Below are positions 7,892-17,539 of a stretch of 64,000 bases of DNA, in pieces. The position numbers were made by a program, and so were the translations under genes. Positions within the stretch are counted from its first letter, which is position 1, and each line of letters opens with the position of its first letter. This DNA is from Porphyromonas pasteri. GTDB taxonomy: Bacteria; Bacteroidota; Bacteroidia; Bacteroidales; Porphyromonadaceae. The stretch spans positions 62,001 to 126,000 of the forward strand of contig NZ_BMPU01000001.1 of NCBI RefSeq assembly GCF_014647755.1, read 5' to 3'. Under the pieces are notes generated by a model. The model was not told where the DNA came from. It worked only from the letters and a program-made list of their open reading frames with translations, and ran no database searches.

Positions 7892-8734
7892 TTAGTGGTA
7901 AGCGATATTGTCGATCAGGCGCACCTCTCCGCAGTAGACGGTGATGCAGCCATGAGGGGCAGGGCTATCGCTCCAGGATGCGATGGGCTGTAGGCTGTCG
8001 GTATCGACGATCTCGAAGTACTCGACACGTAGGGTAGGGACGGCATTGATCTCGCGGATCACACGCTCGATGAGCTCGGCAGGCGTCAGCTCGTGTGCCC
8101 AGCTACGGCTCTCAGAGAGGATGCGGTAGATAGCGGGAGCGGCTGCGCGGCCCTCGGGTGTGAGGCGCACATTGCGGCTACTGAGTGCCAGACCATCGGC
8201 TTCGCGTACGATGGGGCAAGCGATGATCTCTACGGGGCTACCGATGAGATGGACCATAGCGCGGATGACGGAGATCTGCTGGAAGTCCTTCTCCCCGAAG
8301 TAAGCACAGTCGGGGCGGACGATGTCGAAGAGGCGGGAGACGACCTGCATGACACCATTGAAGTGTCCCGGACGGAAGCGGCCTTCCATGACTTCGGCTA
8401 CGGCGCCGACGTCAAAGGTGCGCTTATCCTCCTCGGGATAGATGGTGCTGACCTCAGGAGCGAAGAGTGCGCTGGTGCCGACCGAGGCGAGGAGCTCGCT
8501 GTCGGCTTCGAGCGTGCGGGGGTAGGTCTCGAGGTCTCGAGGATCGTTGAACTGTGTGGGATTCACGAAGACGCTGACGATGCAGCGGTCGCATTCGCTG
8601 AGAGCTCGCTTGACGAGGCTCAGGTGTCCAGCGTGAAGTGCCCCCATGGTGGGGACGAAGGCGATGCGATGCCCTTGTGCACGCTCCGCCGCTACGAAGG
8701 CCTGGAGGTCTTCGATGCTCTTATATAAGTTCAT
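7892..8734 (-). CDS. panC: pantothenate synthetase PanC
   Basis: PanC joins pantoate and beta-alanine with ATP to make pantothenate, the vitamin precursor of coenzyme A. The 280-residue length is normal. The nucleotidylyl-transfer motif [14 protein letters not shown] (28-41) is complete, followed by [15 protein letters not shown] and the KMSKS-like LSSRNVRL. It lies between asd upstream (24 bases) and the GHL10 lipoprotein. PanB and PanD are not in this window. The aspartate pathway gene next door shares only the amino-acid precursor. Confidence 0.96.
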   Translation of the reverse strand: MNLYKSIEDLQAFVAAERAQGHRIAFVPTMGALHAGHLSLVKRALSECDRCIVSVFVNPTQFNDPRDLETYPRTLEADSELLASVGTSALFAPEVSTIYPEEDKRTFDVGAVAEVMEGRFRPGHFNGVMQVVSRLFDIVRPDCAYFGEKDFQQISVIRAMVHLIGSPVEIIACPIVREADGLALSSRNVRLTPEGRAAAPAIYRILSESRSWAHELTPAELIERVIREINAVPTLRVEYFEIVDTDSLQPIASWSDSPAPHGCITVYCGEVRLIDNIAYH

Positions 8735-8758
8735 TGCTATGAGTAGTAAGGTCTCGGT

Positions 8759-9775
8759 TTACTTCTTGCCGATGTTGCCCTGTGCAGCGAGGTATTCGGC
8801 GATCTGTACGGCATTCAGAGCTGCTCCCTTCTTGATCTGGTCACCGACGCACCAGAAGGTGAGGCCATTGGGCGTCGCCAGGTCCTTACGCAGACGACCT
8901 ACATAGACGGGGTCCTTCTCCGCGATGAAGAGCGGCATGGGATATACCTGATCCGAAGGGTCGTCCTGCAGGACTACACCAGGAGCCTTGCGGAAGGCTT
9001 CACGGACATCGTCCAGCGAGAGAGGCTTCTCCGTCTCTACCCAAATCGCCTCGGAGTGGGCGCGAGTCACGGGGACACGGACGCAGGTAGCGCTGACCTG
9101 CACATCGCTGTGCATGATCTTGCGCGTCTCGTGGTACATCTTCAGTTCCTCCTTCGTGTAGTCATCGTCGCCGAAGACATCGATCTGAGGGATGAGGTTG
9201 TAGGCGAGCTGGTAGGCGAACTTCTTCACCTCGGGCTCTTCGCCTCGTGCGATGGCCTTGATCTGGTCATCCAGCTCGGCCATACCACGGGCCCCAGCTC
9301 CGCTGGCCGCCTGATAGGTGGCTACGTGGACACGGCGGATGTGGCTGAGACGCTCGATGGCGTTCAGGGCGACGACCATCTGGATGGTCGTGCAGTTGGG
9401 ATTGGCGATGATACCACGGGGACGCACGAGGGCATCGGCAGCATTGACCTCAGGTACGACGAGAGGGACATCCTCCTGCATACGGAAGGCGCTGGAGTTG
9501 TCGATCATCACGGCGCCGTGCTTGGTGATCGTCTCTGCGTACTCGAGGGATACACTCCCACCAGCCGAGACGAAGGCCACGTCAATATCCTTGAAGTCAT
9601 CGCCGTGCTGAAGCAGGCGTATCGTATATTCCTTCCCACGGAAGGTGATCTTCTTCCCCGCGCTACGCTCGGAGGCGAACAGTTCTAATCGGTCAATTTT
9701 GAGGGAGCGCTCGCTGAGGACACGGAGGAATTCCTGTCCGACGGCTCCACTGACACCGACTATAGCTACATTCAT
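8759..9775 (-). CDS. asd: aspartate-semialdehyde dehydrogenase
   Basis: The enzyme reduces aspartyl phosphate with NADPH to aspartate semialdehyde, the branch point to lysine/diaminopimelate, threonine and methionine. The 338-residue protein starts with the nucleotide motif [10 protein letters not shown] (Gly7, 10, 13). The catalytic cysteine is in NPNCTTIQ (Cys128), and the [15 protein letters not shown] stretch holds the active-site His. It heads a minus-strand operon asd-panC-GHL10-hemW. A -7 promoter box is at 9868-9875, giving a leader of about 90 bases. Confidence 0.95.
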   Translation of the reverse strand: MNVAIVGVSGAVGQEFLRVLSERSLKIDRLELFASERSAGKKITFRGKEYTIRLLQHGDDFKDIDVAFVSAGGSVSLEYAETITKHGAVMIDNSSAFRMQEDVPLVVPEVNAADALVRPRGIIANPNCTTIQMVVALNAIERLSHIRRVHVATYQAASGAGARGMAELDDQIKAIARGEEPEVKKFAYQLAYNLIPQIDVFGDDDYTKEELKMYHETRKIMHSDVQVSATCVRVPVTRAHSEAIWVETEKPLSLDDVREAFRKAPGVVLQDDPSDQVYPMPLFIAEKDPVYVGRLRKDLATPNGLTFWCVGDQIKKGAALNAVQIAEYLAAQGNIGKK

Positions 9776-9867
9776 TGGCTGAAGTTCGGTTTGTCTCTTA
9801 GTAAATACAATGGCCAGCAGCTATCCTGAGCGCTCTGCTCGGGTAGCTCCTGTCCGCTTATCGCTTG

Positions 9868-9875
9868 CAAAGATA
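9868..9875 (-). promoter_or_regulatory. -7 box TATCTTTG upstream of asd
   Basis: On the minus strand this reads TATCTTTG, matching TAnnTTTG. No convincing -33 TTG is seen at the usual spacing. Confidence 0.45.
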
Positions 9876-10010
9876 CGAAGAAGCAACCGACCCTAAGGCC
9901 CCGCACCGAAGGTGACACCGACGACTCTCGCAAGTAGTGCCCCCATAGAAGAGAAATTTGGTAGGAATTAAAGGCTATCAAGGTATCCACCTGAGGAGGT
10001 GCTGTGAACC

Positions 10011-10338
10011 TATATAGGATGGCGAAGAAAGCTATATAGCTTTGAGAAGTGACCTCTATTAGTTTGTCGCTCCGCGTAGGAATAAAAGTTGTGGACGAGT
10101 GGCAGATAAGTTTGGACTACGTACGTGGCTCTAATATCTACGTACGTGGATATTTGGATTTACGTACCTGGTCTTTAAGACTACGTGCATAGACAGAGGA
10201 AAACCACTACGTGAAGGTGCTTTTTCCTTCACGAGAATGACACTTTTCCCTCCGCCGGATAAGAGGAATACTCGCAATAAGGCGAAGGGCTTGTGTATCA
10301 CTTCGGAGAGCTATATCGGGGAGCTGGGCGCGCGATGC
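10011..10338 (-). repeat. composite intergenic element, copy 1 (two 21-22 bp arrays)
   Basis: On the minus strand this matches 18625-19019 over nearly its whole length and 42017-42281 over its 3' part. Order on the minus strand: a conserved leader with a GTGATACACAAGCCCTTCGC block, a hairpin (CGTGAAGG/CCTTCACG, 10210-10233), a four-unit ACGTACGT array (plus-strand units at 10118, 10139, 10161, 10182, spaced 21/22/21), a conserved link, and a two-unit CTATATAG array (10011, 10033). There are no coding frames. The remaining 9876-10010 and 10339-10497 show no gene. Confidence 0.85.
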
Positions 10339-10383
10339 CTTAGCACTTTAAATAGAGGATAGGACTCTGCCGCAACAGTCTCC

Positions 10384-10433
10384 TATATAGGTCGGACGAG
10401 CAACCAATATAGGTCAGCTCGGTGACCAATATA
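10384..10433. repeat. three-unit 22-bp array, core (C)TATATAGG/AATATAGG
   Basis: Units at 10384, 10406 and 10428, exactly 22 bp apart. Two of them read CCAATATAGG. It sits just beyond composite element copy 1 and about 65 bases before the TatD-like stop. Confidence 0.75.
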
Positions 10434-10497
10434 GGATGCTTCACCTGCCTCATGGAGATTTCTTCCAAAGGGGATGGAGGAGGGTAGCTCTCTTAGC

Positions 10498-11169
10498 TTA
10501 GAGAAGTGTGGGGAAGAGGTATTTGGCGGAGGTATAGAGCTGCTTGCGAAGGGTGGATTCGTCCAGAACAAGAGCTTTGGATGCCGCCTGATAGACGGCT
10601 TGAATAGATAGCTCAGGGGCATCGTCTGTCTCTAAGAAGGCTTGCCCAGCTGCATGAGCTTCTCGCAGACTATCGGGGCGGAAGTGCTCGCCGAAGCTAA
10701 GGTAGAGCCCAGCGTGTAGGAGCTGACGTGCTTGGTCAAGTCTGCCACGGAAGCCATGGATGATCCAGGGTTGCTTGGGCTGGAGCTCACGGTGAAGGCG
10801 AAGAAGTTCGTCTTGAGCGCGTACCAAGTGAAGGATGAGGGGAAGCTCCAGCTCTTCGCTAAGGAGAATCTGTGCGCGAAGGATCGGGAGCTGCTCGGCG
10901 AGAGTGGTGTGTTTCGTGGCTTTGTCTAAGCCCGCCTCACCTAAGGCAATGACGCGGGGAAGCTGTAGGGCTTTGCGAAGTAAGGGGAGGGATTCCTCTC
11001 GGAGCTCCTCCGCTCGCCAAGGGTGGAGACCTACGCTGTAGTAGAGGGAGTCGTGGGAGGGGAGCGTGTCCACCTCAGAGAGGTAGCAGCTCAGTAGCTC
11101 TACGGTGTCGGGCGTGGAGCGTACGTGGTGGGTGTGCAGGTCGATATAGGGGGCGAGCTGCTCGGTCAT
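10498..11169 (-). CDS. TatD-family metal-dependent hydrolase
   Basis: A cytosolic TIM-barrel metal hydrolase of the TatD group, whose members are 3'-5' DNases or act on D-aminoacyl-tRNA and other substrates. At 223 residues it is shorter than the usual 255-265. Visible metal sites are IDLHTHH near the N-terminus, ALGEAGLD, PLILHLVRAQ, WIIHGFRG and LETDD. The family's HTHxD reads HTHHV here. It follows yidD by 17 bases as the last gene of the DUF4271-hemD-rnpA-yidD run. Confidence 0.85.
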   Translation of the reverse strand: MTEQLAPYIDLHTHHVRSTPDTVELLSCYLSEVDTLPSHDSLYYSVGLHPWRAEELREESLPLLRKALQLPRVIALGEAGLDKATKHTTLAEQLPILRAQILLSEELELPLILHLVRAQDELLRLHRELQPKQPWIIHGFRGRLDQARQLLHAGLYLSFGEHFRPDSLREAHAAGQAFLETDDAPELSIQAVYQAASKALVLDESTLRKQLYTSAKYLFPTLL

Positions 11170-11186
11170 GGTGGAGATAGATGTCG

Positions 11187-11429
11187 CTAAGGTACGGGGT
11201 CGTAGCCACTACCACCCCAGGGGTGACAGCGCAGGATACGACGCACAGCGAGGTAGAGCCCCTTGAATGGCCCGTGCTTACGAAGTGCCTCGATGGCATA
11301 GGTTGAGCAAGAGGGTGTGAAGCGACACGAGGGGGGCGTCAGTGGCGAGATCGCTCCCTTGTAGAAGTAGATGGGGAGAAGAAGGAGCTTCGTCAGGAGG
11401 GCTTTGACGAAGTCGAGTACACGCTTCAT
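11187..11429 (-). CDS. yidD: membrane protein insertion efficiency factor YidD
   Basis: YidD is a small peripheral membrane protein that helps insert proteins via YidC. The 80 residues contain the full family signature: [19 protein letters not shown], then [12 protein letters not shown], and [17 protein letters not shown]. The start codon overlaps the rnpA stop by four bases, the usual coupling of these two genes. Confidence 0.95.
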   Translation of the reverse strand: MKRVLDFVKALLTKLLLLPIYFYKGAISPLTPPSCRFTPSCSTYAIEALRKHGPFKGLYLAVRRILRCHPWGGSGYDPVP

Positions 11430-11869
11430 GCTTCTTCGTTAGTTGGCTCTTCTGCCTTGGGCGTCAGCTCCTCACAGATACGGGAGAGCGCCTTGTCCAT
11501 ACCGCGATTGACGTCGGCCTGTGTGGGGAGCTCCTTCGCTACGGAGAGGAGACCGAGGTGGATGTGCAGGCCCTGCGTCTTGGCCAGATCAAGGAGGCGG
11601 TGCTTACGTAGGCGGTAGCTCTCGCGGATGAGGCGCTTGACGCGGTTGCGCTTATTGGCTCGACGGAAGTACTTCTTCGCCGCTACGGCGAGGATGGCAC
11701 AGCTGGGCTCTTCGTCTTCCCCGATAGGAGTCGCATTCACTACGACCCGAAGTGGGTAGGCGATGAAGGCATGACCCGAAGCAAAAAGGGCGTCTACATC
11801 TCGCTTGAGATGCAGACGCTCTTCTTTGCTAAGCGTATAGCGTAGGGGAGTGGTGGTGAGATCTTCCAC
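11426..11869 (-). CDS. rnpA: ribonuclease P protein component
   Basis: This is the protein subunit of RNase P, which cuts the 5' leader from pre-tRNAs with the RNA subunit as catalyst. The 147-residue sequence has the RNR-type motif [18 protein letters not shown] that contacts the RNA. The N-terminal [20 protein letters not shown] is typical of the family. It lies between hemD and yidD, overlapping yidD. Proteobacterial rpmH and dnaA are not adjacent, which is normal in Bacteroidota. Confidence 0.94.
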   Translation of the reverse strand: MEDLTTTPLRYTLSKEERLHLKRDVDALFASGHAFIAYPLRVVVNATPIGEDEEPSCAILAVAAKKYFRRANKRNRVKRLIRESYRLRKHRLLDLAKTQGLHIHLGLLSVAKELPTQADVNRGMDKALSRICEELTPKAEEPTNEEA

Positions 11870-11902
11870 GATCAGCGAATGCTTCGCTCTCTGGGGAGCG
11901 AC

Positions 11903-12652
11903 CTACTTGTTCTTCTCCTTGAGGTACTGCTCGAGAGCCATCGCCATCGAGGGAGCACCATCGGTAGGAGCGGAGAGATCTAGGCGCAGACCAGCCTGCT
12001 CAATAGCCTGGCACGTGGCAGGACCAAAGCCCCCGATGAGGACCTTGCCCTGCTTATAGTCGCTGTGGTTGGCAAGCAGTGATGCCACACCTGCGGGGCT
12101 GAAGAAGATGATCATATCATACTTCTCCTTCTTCTCAGCTGCGGTGAACTTCTTGCTGACAGTACGGTACATGATCGCCTTAGTGAACTGAAGCTTCTTG
12201 GACGTCAAGAGGTCGATGAGATCGTTCTTGTGATCCTCAGCCATGGGGAGGAAGTAGAGCTCCTTGCTGTGCTTCTGCATGATCGCTACCAGCTCCGCCT
12301 GTCCTCCTGCTTCGGGATAGAAGACCTTGCGCTTGCGGTAGACGATGAACTTCTGGAGATAGTTGGCTACCTGCTCGTTGATGCAGAAGTACTTCATATC
12401 CTCGGGGATGGTGACACGGAGCTCTTCGCTGAGCTGGAAGAAGTGCTCCATAGCCTTTCGCGAGGTGAAGACTATCGCCGTATGATCAAGGATGTTCACC
12501 TTCTGATTGCGGAACTCGCGTGGAGTCACCGACTCGACTTCGATGAATGCACGGAACGTAGCTTCGGCTCCGTAGCGCGCAGCGATATCATAGTAAGGGG
12601 ACTTCCCCGACTCGGGTCGAGGCTGAGAGATTAGGATCGTCTTAATACTCAT
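11903..12652 (-). CDS. hemD: uroporphyrinogen-III synthase HemD
   Basis: HemD closes hydroxymethylbilane to uroporphyrinogen III, the first macrocycle of heme and cobalamin synthesis. The 249-residue protein has weak sequence conservation, as is typical. The N-terminal KTILISQPRP, the TAIVFTSRKAMEHF segment and the C-terminal FFSPAGVASLLAN and GPATCQAI motifs identify it. It overlaps the DUF4271 gene by four bases and precedes rnpA by 33, an arrangement common in Bacteroidota. Confidence 0.9.
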   Translation of the reverse strand: MSIKTILISQPRPESGKSPYYDIAARYGAEATFRAFIEVESVTPREFRNQKVNILDHTAIVFTSRKAMEHFFQLSEELRVTIPEDMKYFCINEQVANYLQKFIVYRKRKVFYPEAGGQAELVAIMQKHSKELYFLPMAEDHKNDLIDLLTSKKLQFTKAIMYRTVSKKFTAAEKKEKYDMIIFFSPAGVASLLANHSDYKQGKVLIGGFGPATCQAIEQAGLRLDLSAPTDGAPSMAMALEQYLKEKNK

Positions 12653-13392
12653 TGAAACGTAGTGGGAAGGAGGAGATCACCCCTCGAAAAGGAGATGCTC
12701 AGCCCTATAACGTAAAGGAAGGGAGCAATTTCGTGGGCGCAAAGGTACAAAAAAAGGAAGAGGGAGCCTGTGGAACCCTGTGTCAGACGGCGTATGACTT
12801 GTACTATACCGAGGAACTGAACCAGGAGTAAGACCCCTGCCGCAATGGCCCAAAGAGTGATCGTGGAGAGGGGAGCAAAGGTCAAGAGGGAGACCAGTGC
12901 CATCAGTAGAGCTCGCAGCCAATCTTGGAAGAAATAGTCTTGTGCCAAGAGGCCTCCAGAGAGATTGTCAAGCAGGATATAGCGCCAGAGCTTGAAGGAG
13001 AGCGAGCGGATATAGAGGAAGAGGTACATCCCCACAAAGAGCGCTGCCAGCGTGGTGAGGAGACCTATATAGTCCCCCTGCAGGATCAGCCCTTCGCGGC
13101 TCAGAAGCCTCAGGACCGTCAGCCCCGTCGAGAGGCTGCCTAAGACATAGACGAGGAAGCGGAAGAGTCCGTAGGAGACGAAGCGCGAGATATATACTGC
13201 CCCCGAGTCGGGGTTGGCTTGCCGACCTGCCTCCAGCGCCACACCGATGAGGCCTGGGGTGTAGACCCAGACAAGAAGGGTGAGTAGCCAGATGACAAGC
13301 TCGGTGATATAGCTGACGTTCGCCAGGGGCTCGAGGCGCACAAAGTCCATGCCTATCGTAGGGGGTAGCCGTAGCCTACCCATCGCTCCCAC
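12649..13392 (-). CDS. DUF4271 membrane protein
   Basis: A 247-residue protein with about six hydrophobic segments (for example VIWLLTLLVWVYTP, LLTTLAALFVGMYLFL, LLMALVSLLTFAPL), so an inner-membrane protein. The family has no known activity but is consistently found directly upstream of hemD in Bacteroidota, as here with a four-base overlap. A perfect TACCTTTG box (minus strand, 12740-12747) lies inside its last codons and might give hemD a second promoter, though no -33 element is seen. Confidence 0.8.
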   Translation of the reverse strand: MGAMGRLRLPPTIGMDFVRLEPLANVSYITELVIWLLTLLVWVYTPGLIGVALEAGRQANPDSGAVYISRFVSYGLFRFLVYVLGSLSTGLTVLRLLSREGLILQGDYIGLLTTLAALFVGMYLFLYIRSLSFKLWRYILLDNLSGGLLAQDYFFQDWLRALLMALVSLLTFAPLSTITLWAIAAGVLLLVQFLGIVQVIRRLTQGSTGSLFLFLYLCAHEIAPFLYVIGLSISFSRGDLLLPTTFQ

Positions 13393-13463
13393 ACGCTACC
13401 GAAGGAGCATGTGGAGACGATGGGGTGAGCTATCGGTATCTAATTTATAGTAGGAGTGTTGCC

Positions 13464-14372
13464 TTAGAAGAGCTTCTCGGGATAGGCGCCCGTAGAGGCC
13501 AGAGCTGCGAGCTTGGCGACGACATCGGGGCGGTCTTCGGCGTAGGTGACACCGAACCAAGAGTCAGGCGTGTCAAGGACTTCTACCGTAGAGGTGCCTT
13601 CTGCGACGAGGTGATTGACTACGAGGGGGATGTAGTACTCAAACTTAGGATTAGCCTTCTGCTCATTGAGGAAGTGGCAGAAGAGCTTCTCTGAGTGCTG
13701 GAAGTAGTCAGGCGTGAAACCCCACATGTTCATCGATACAGGAGTATTCTCTTCGAGGAGCTGCTCCTGACCGTTCTCGTCCGTGAAGGCGATCTTACCA
13801 TCAGGGCGACGAGCGATAGAGGTGCGCTCGACGACACCCGTGAGGAAGCCCTTGTCATCTACTTCGCAGACACCGCGTGCTACTGTACCGCTTTCGCTGA
13901 GCGTATTGCCTACGCGGTAGCCGACCATGCAGTACTTGTCGTGGCTGTCGGAGAAGCTACGAAGCTTGTCAGCCAGAGCTGCGAAGCCGTGGCGGCCATA
14001 GAAGTCGTCAGCATTGATCACGGCGAAGGGCTCGTTGATCACCTCTGCTGCCATCATGACGGCGTGGTTCGTACCCCAAGGCTTCTCGCGGCCCTCGGGT
14101 ACAGTGAAGCCTTCGGGGAGCTTGTCCAGATCCTGGAAGACGACCTCAACAGGGATCTTGTGCTCGTACTTCGAGATGATCTTCTCACGGAACTCCTGCT
14201 CGAAGGTGCGGCGGATGACGAAGACGACCTTGCCGAAGCCAGCGCGGATGGCATCGAAGATCGAGTAGTCCATGATGGTCTCCCCTGAGGGACCGACTCC
14301 GTCGAGCTGCTTGAGGCCACCGTAGCGGCTACCCATACCTGCAGCGAGGACGACTAATGTTGGCTGTTTCAT
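13464..14372 (-). CDS. sugar-phosphate nucleotidyltransferase-like protein
   Basis: A 302-residue protein of the nucleotidyl transferase fold. The N-terminus LVVLAAGMGSRYGGLKQLD is the GxGxR-type nucleotide-binding loop, GPSGETIMDYSIFDA follows, and INADDFYG supplies the metal-binding aspartates. It probably activates a sugar phosphate with an NTP, but the sugar cannot be read from the sequence. It stands between the DUF4271 operon and the transglycosylase gene, 45 bases downstream of the latter. Confidence 0.85.
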   Translation of the reverse strand: MKQPTLVVLAAGMGSRYGGLKQLDGVGPSGETIMDYSIFDAIRAGFGKVVFVIRRTFEQEFREKIISKYEHKIPVEVVFQDLDKLPEGFTVPEGREKPWGTNHAVMMAAEVINEPFAVINADDFYGRHGFAALADKLRSFSDSHDKYCMVGYRVGNTLSESGTVARGVCEVDDKGFLTGVVERTSIARRPDGKIAFTDENGQEQLLEENTPVSMNMWGFTPDYFQHSEKLFCHFLNEQKANPKFEYYIPLVVNHLVAEGTSTVEVLDTPDSWFGVTYAEDRPDVVAKLAALASTGAYPEKLF

Positions 14373-14417
14373 TGCTTGATTGTTATGAAGCTATTGCTTG
14401 TTGTATTGTATCTCTTG

Positions 14418-15902
14418 TTAGCGTCTGCCACGGCGGCTCTTCTTCGAGCTGTGGCTCTTGTTGCTATGTCCCCTCGAGCTCTTGGAGGCCCTTGCCGTGG
14501 ATGAAGCCTTGGAGACCTTGGTGATGTGGAGCGTCTGCCCAGGGCGGAGCTTATCGGAAGTAATGTTATTGCTCTTCTTGAGCTCCTCTACACTGATGCC
14601 ATTCTTCTGGGCGATGGAGTAGAGCGTCTCACCTGTGGTGACGACGTGAGCTGTGGTCGTCGTCTGCTGCTTGGCTTCTGCCTTCTGACCCCGGGTGCGG
14701 CGGGTGGGCTGCTCTTCTTCGGTGACAGATCCTTCCTCTTCGCTGGAGGATTGGCTTCTCGTCGCAGAGCGAGTCGATGCCGTGTTGTTGGGCCCTTCGA
14801 GGTTCACACGCAGCTCGGGCGAATTCACTTCGCTCCCTGCGCTGTCGAGCTTGAGGATGGCGGAGAGGGGGAGACGTACGGGATAGGGTGTATCGTTTCC
14901 TGGAATGATCCCGCGACGGAACTGTGGGTTGAACGTCGAGATCAGGTCCGTCGATACCCCCGTGATTTCGGAGATGCGATCGAAGGTAACGCGATGATTC
15001 GCCGTGTAATAGTCCGTAGCCAGTGGGCGACCCAGCTGACGAGGGTAGATGCCGTACTCGCGGTGGTAGTGCATCGCGAAGTAAGCCCCGATGAAGAGGG
15101 GTATATAGCGGCGCGTCTCGTTCGGCAGGTAGCGGTAGATGTCCCAGAAGTTGGGGCGATCAGTGTTCACACGACGAAGGGCACGGTTCACATTGCCAGG
15201 GCCACAGTTGTATGCAGCGAGGACGAGCCACCAGTCACCGTAGATGCGGTAGAGATCCTTGAGGAAGCGGCAGGCTGCCTCGGTGCTCTTGACGGGGTCC
15301 ATACGCTCGTCGACGAGGCTATTGACCGTGAGTCCGTAGATCTTACCCGTCGGGAGCATGAGCTGCCAGAGGCCAGCGGCACCAGCAGGAGAGATGGCCT
15401 TAGGATTGAGTGCCGACTCGACGATGACGAGGTAGCGGAGCTCCATAGGGAGGCCATTCTTATCGAGAGCCATCTCGATCTCGGGGAAGTAGAGATCTCC
15501 GAGGGAGAGCATGGAGCTCAGGAGGCCACGGCGCTTGAAGAGATACAGCTCGATCGCCTCACGTACGAGGGGGTTGTAGCTGAATCGCATCGCCGAGGGC
15601 ATCTTGTTGAGCATGCGTACATAGACGCTGTCTGGTGTGTAGGGGACGGACACGGAGCCGTAGCGGGAGCCTGTGCTCTTACCTGTAGCATTGCCATAGC
15701 CGGTGTACCACTGCTCCAGCATCTTCTCCACGTCCTTATCAAGCGAGGTGGGGAGGGTGATGGGATCAAGAAGGGCAGAGGCCAGGGTGAAGGGCGAAGC
15801 GATGCGATCAGCGCGTCGCGTGCTATCCACCTGAGCGGAGAGGCTGGATGCCGAGAGGAAGAGGAGGAAGGCTGCCGAGAGGAGCTTGATGTGAAGCTTC
15901 AT
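14418..15902 (-). CDS. LysM-containing lytic transglycosylase (MltD-like)
   Basis: A 494-residue secreted or periplasmic muramidase-type enzyme that cleaves peptidoglycan with formation of anhydro-MurNAc. A signal peptide (KLLSAAFLLFLSASSLSAQ) is followed by an SLT domain whose catalytic Glu is Glu162 in VESALNPKAISPAGAAGLW, then AAYNCGPGNVNRA. A single LysM lies near 415-462 (TTGETLYSIAQKNGIS to LRPGQTLHI). The last 35 residues are a Ser/Lys/Arg-rich tail. It belongs to the parA-parB-DUF5683 operon, 11 bases after the DUF5683 stop. Confidence 0.92.
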   Translation of the reverse strand: MKLHIKLLSAAFLLFLSASSLSAQVDSTRRADRIASPFTLASALLDPITLPTSLDKDVEKMLEQWYTGYGNATGKSTGSRYGSVSVPYTPDSVYVRMLNKMPSAMRFSYNPLVREAIELYLFKRRGLLSSMLSLGDLYFPEIEMALDKNGLPMELRYLVIVESALNPKAISPAGAAGLWQLMLPTGKIYGLTVNSLVDERMDPVKSTEAACRFLKDLYRIYGDWWLVLAAYNCGPGNVNRALRRVNTDRPNFWDIYRYLPNETRRYIPLFIGAYFAMHYHREYGIYPRQLGRPLATDYYTANHRVTFDRISEITGVSTDLISTFNPQFRRGIIPGNDTPYPVRLPLSAILKLDSAGSEVNSPELRVNLEGPNNTASTRSATRSQSSSEEEGSVTEEEQPTRRTRGQKAEAKQQTTTTAHVVTTGETLYSIAQKNGISVEELKKSNNITSDKLRPGQTLHITKVSKASSTARASKSSRGHSNKSHSSKKSRRGRR

Positions 15903-15913
15903 CGGGGAGGGAT

Positions 15914-16612
15914 TTAGAAGGTGAGGCTACAGTTCACTCCCATCTGATAGGAGGGAAGACCGAGCTTAGGGAATCCCACTTCGGGGACGACCCGTAGAGA
16001 GAGGTCGGGGCTTATGTCGAAGGTATAGAGTTCGGCATCGACATAGGCATCGAGGATGGAGAGGCCGTAGACGAGAACCGTAGCGACGATGCTGAGATCT
16101 CGATAGCGGCGGTAGAAGTCATTGCCTCGCTTGAGCGTGGAGCGCAGTGAGGACTGGTACTGCTGGTAGTCGGAGGCCTGCGCACCAGTAGGGGCGAAGA
16201 CAAGCCAAGAGGTGTTGTGCTCGGGATCGGGCCCCGAGAGGTCACGATAGGCTGCGTGGTACTCCTGATACTGGCGGTTATTCCACGTGATGGAGTAGTA
16301 GCAGGCCATAAAGGCACCCCACACGATGGGGAGCTTCCAATACTTGCGGTTATAGATCTGCCCGCCACCTGGGAGGAAGGCCCAGAGGATAGCTTTGGTG
16401 GAGTTGGGCTGCCAAAGCGCCTGCTGCTGGATCTTCAGAGCTTGCTTCTCAAAGCTGGGAAGCGGCTCCTGCGTGCTGGGGGCGACGCTGTCGCTCGCAG
16501 AGAGGAGCGAAGGCATATCATGGGTCGTCGGCACGGGGGACTCCTGGCTCCAGGCCGTGGCATGGGGCAGGATCAGTAGGGAGAAGAGGGCGGTCAGGAG
16601 TCGGATGCGCAT
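15914..16612 (-). CDS. DUF5683 family protein
   Basis: A 232-residue protein with a signal peptide (LLTALFSLLILPHATAWSQ). The DUF5683 core starts at KAILWAFLPGGGQIYNRKYW and has a hydrophobic segment near VWGAFMACYYSIT. Its position between parB and a lytic transglycosylase is conserved in Bacteroidota and suggests an envelope role, but no activity is known. The spacing (24 bases after parB, 11 before the transglycosylase) indicates one transcript. Confidence 0.82.
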   Translation of the reverse strand: MRIRLLTALFSLLILPHATAWSQESPVPTTHDMPSLLSASDSVAPSTQEPLPSFEKQALKIQQQALWQPNSTKAILWAFLPGGGQIYNRKYWKLPIVWGAFMACYYSITWNNRQYQEYHAAYRDLSGPDPEHNTSWLVFAPTGAQASDYQQYQSSLRSTLKRGNDFYRRYRDLSIVATVLVYGLSILDAYVDAELYTFDISPDLSLRVVPEVGFPKLGLPSYQMGVNCSLTF

Positions 16613-16636
16613 AGGGCGATGAGGCTTGCTGTAGAG

Positions 16637-17539
16637 CTACTGCTGGATACGCTCGAGGAGCTGCATGATGCGCTCGAGGTCTTCGTCACCAGAGAAAGGG
16701 ATCGTGAGCTTACCCTTACCCGAAGCGGAGCAGCGGAGGGTAACCTTTGACGAGAAGACTTGAGCCAAGTGGCGCTCAAGGAGCTTGAAGTCCTTGCGCT
16801 CAGCCTTCGCAGGCTGCTGTGACTGTGGTGTGGGGGGGGGCGTAGCATCAGGCTCCTCGGCGATAGCGCGGGCAAGCTCCTCTACAGCACGGACGCTGAG
16901 GTGCTCGGTGATGATGAGGTTGTAGAGCTCGATCTGACGCTCGGTATCCTCTACCTGCAGGAGGGCTCGGGCATGTCCCATATCGATGAGGCGCTGCGTC
17001 AACCCAAGCTGGATCTCAGCGGGGAGCTGGAGCAGGCGGATGTAGTTGCTGATGGTGACACGCTTCTTCCCGACGCGCTCAGCGAGCTTTGCCTGAGTCA
17101 GACTGTGCTGCTCGATGAGCTGCTGGTAGGCCAAGGCTATTTCGATAGCGTTGAGGTCTTCGCGCTGGATGTTCTCGATGAGAGCAAGCTCCAGCAGTTC
17201 GCCTTCCTGTGTCGAGCGGATGTATGCGGGGAGCGTCTTCAGCCCAGCCAGCTGAGCAGCGCGCCAGCGACGCTCACCCGAGATGATCTGGTAAGAGCCA
17301 GAGGGGAGGGCTTGTACGGTGATAGGCTGTACAAGACCGAGAGCACGCAGAGAGGCTGCGAGCTCCTCGAGGCCTTCTTGCTCGAAGTGCTTACGGGGCT
17401 GATCGGGGTTGGGAGCGATCTTCTCCAGCGGAAGCTCTTGGATAGAAACGGTGCCTTGGAGGGCTGCTGATGCAGTCTCTCCTCCGAGGAGGTTCCCCAG
17501 GCCACGGCCCAGGACATTCTTATTCTTTGCTGCGGACAT
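16637..17539 (-). CDS. parB: chromosome-partitioning protein ParB
   Basis: ParB is a CTP-dependent clamp that loads at parS and spreads to organise the origin region. The 300-residue protein has LEKIAPNPDQPRK leading into the CTPase/sulfiredoxin-like domain, the nucleotide motif SGERRWRAAQLAG, and a helix-turn-helix around LTQAKLAERVGKKRVTISNY. A Pro/Gln linker and a C-terminal dimerisation region follow. It directly abuts parA, with no intervening base. No confident parS site was found in the window by eye. Confidence 0.96.
   Translation of the reverse strand: MSAAKNKNVLGRGLGNLLGGETASAALQGTVSIQELPLEKIAPNPDQPRKHFEQEGLEELAASLRALGLVQPITVQALPSGSYQIISGERRWRAAQLAGLKTLPAYIRSTQEGELLELALIENIQREDLNAIEIALAYQQLIEQHSLTQAKLAERVGKKRVTISNYIRLLQLPAEIQLGLTQRLIDMGHARALLQVEDTERQIELYNLIITEHLSVRAVEELARAIAEEPDATPPPTPQSQQPAKAERKDFKLLERHLAQVFSSKVTLRCSASGKGKLTIPFSGDEDLERIMQLLERIQQ

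Noticed and set aside
14526-15917. 463-codon plus-strand open frame
   Set aside because: It is antisense to the lytic transglycosylase, has no recognisable domain, and arises from GC-rich codon bias.
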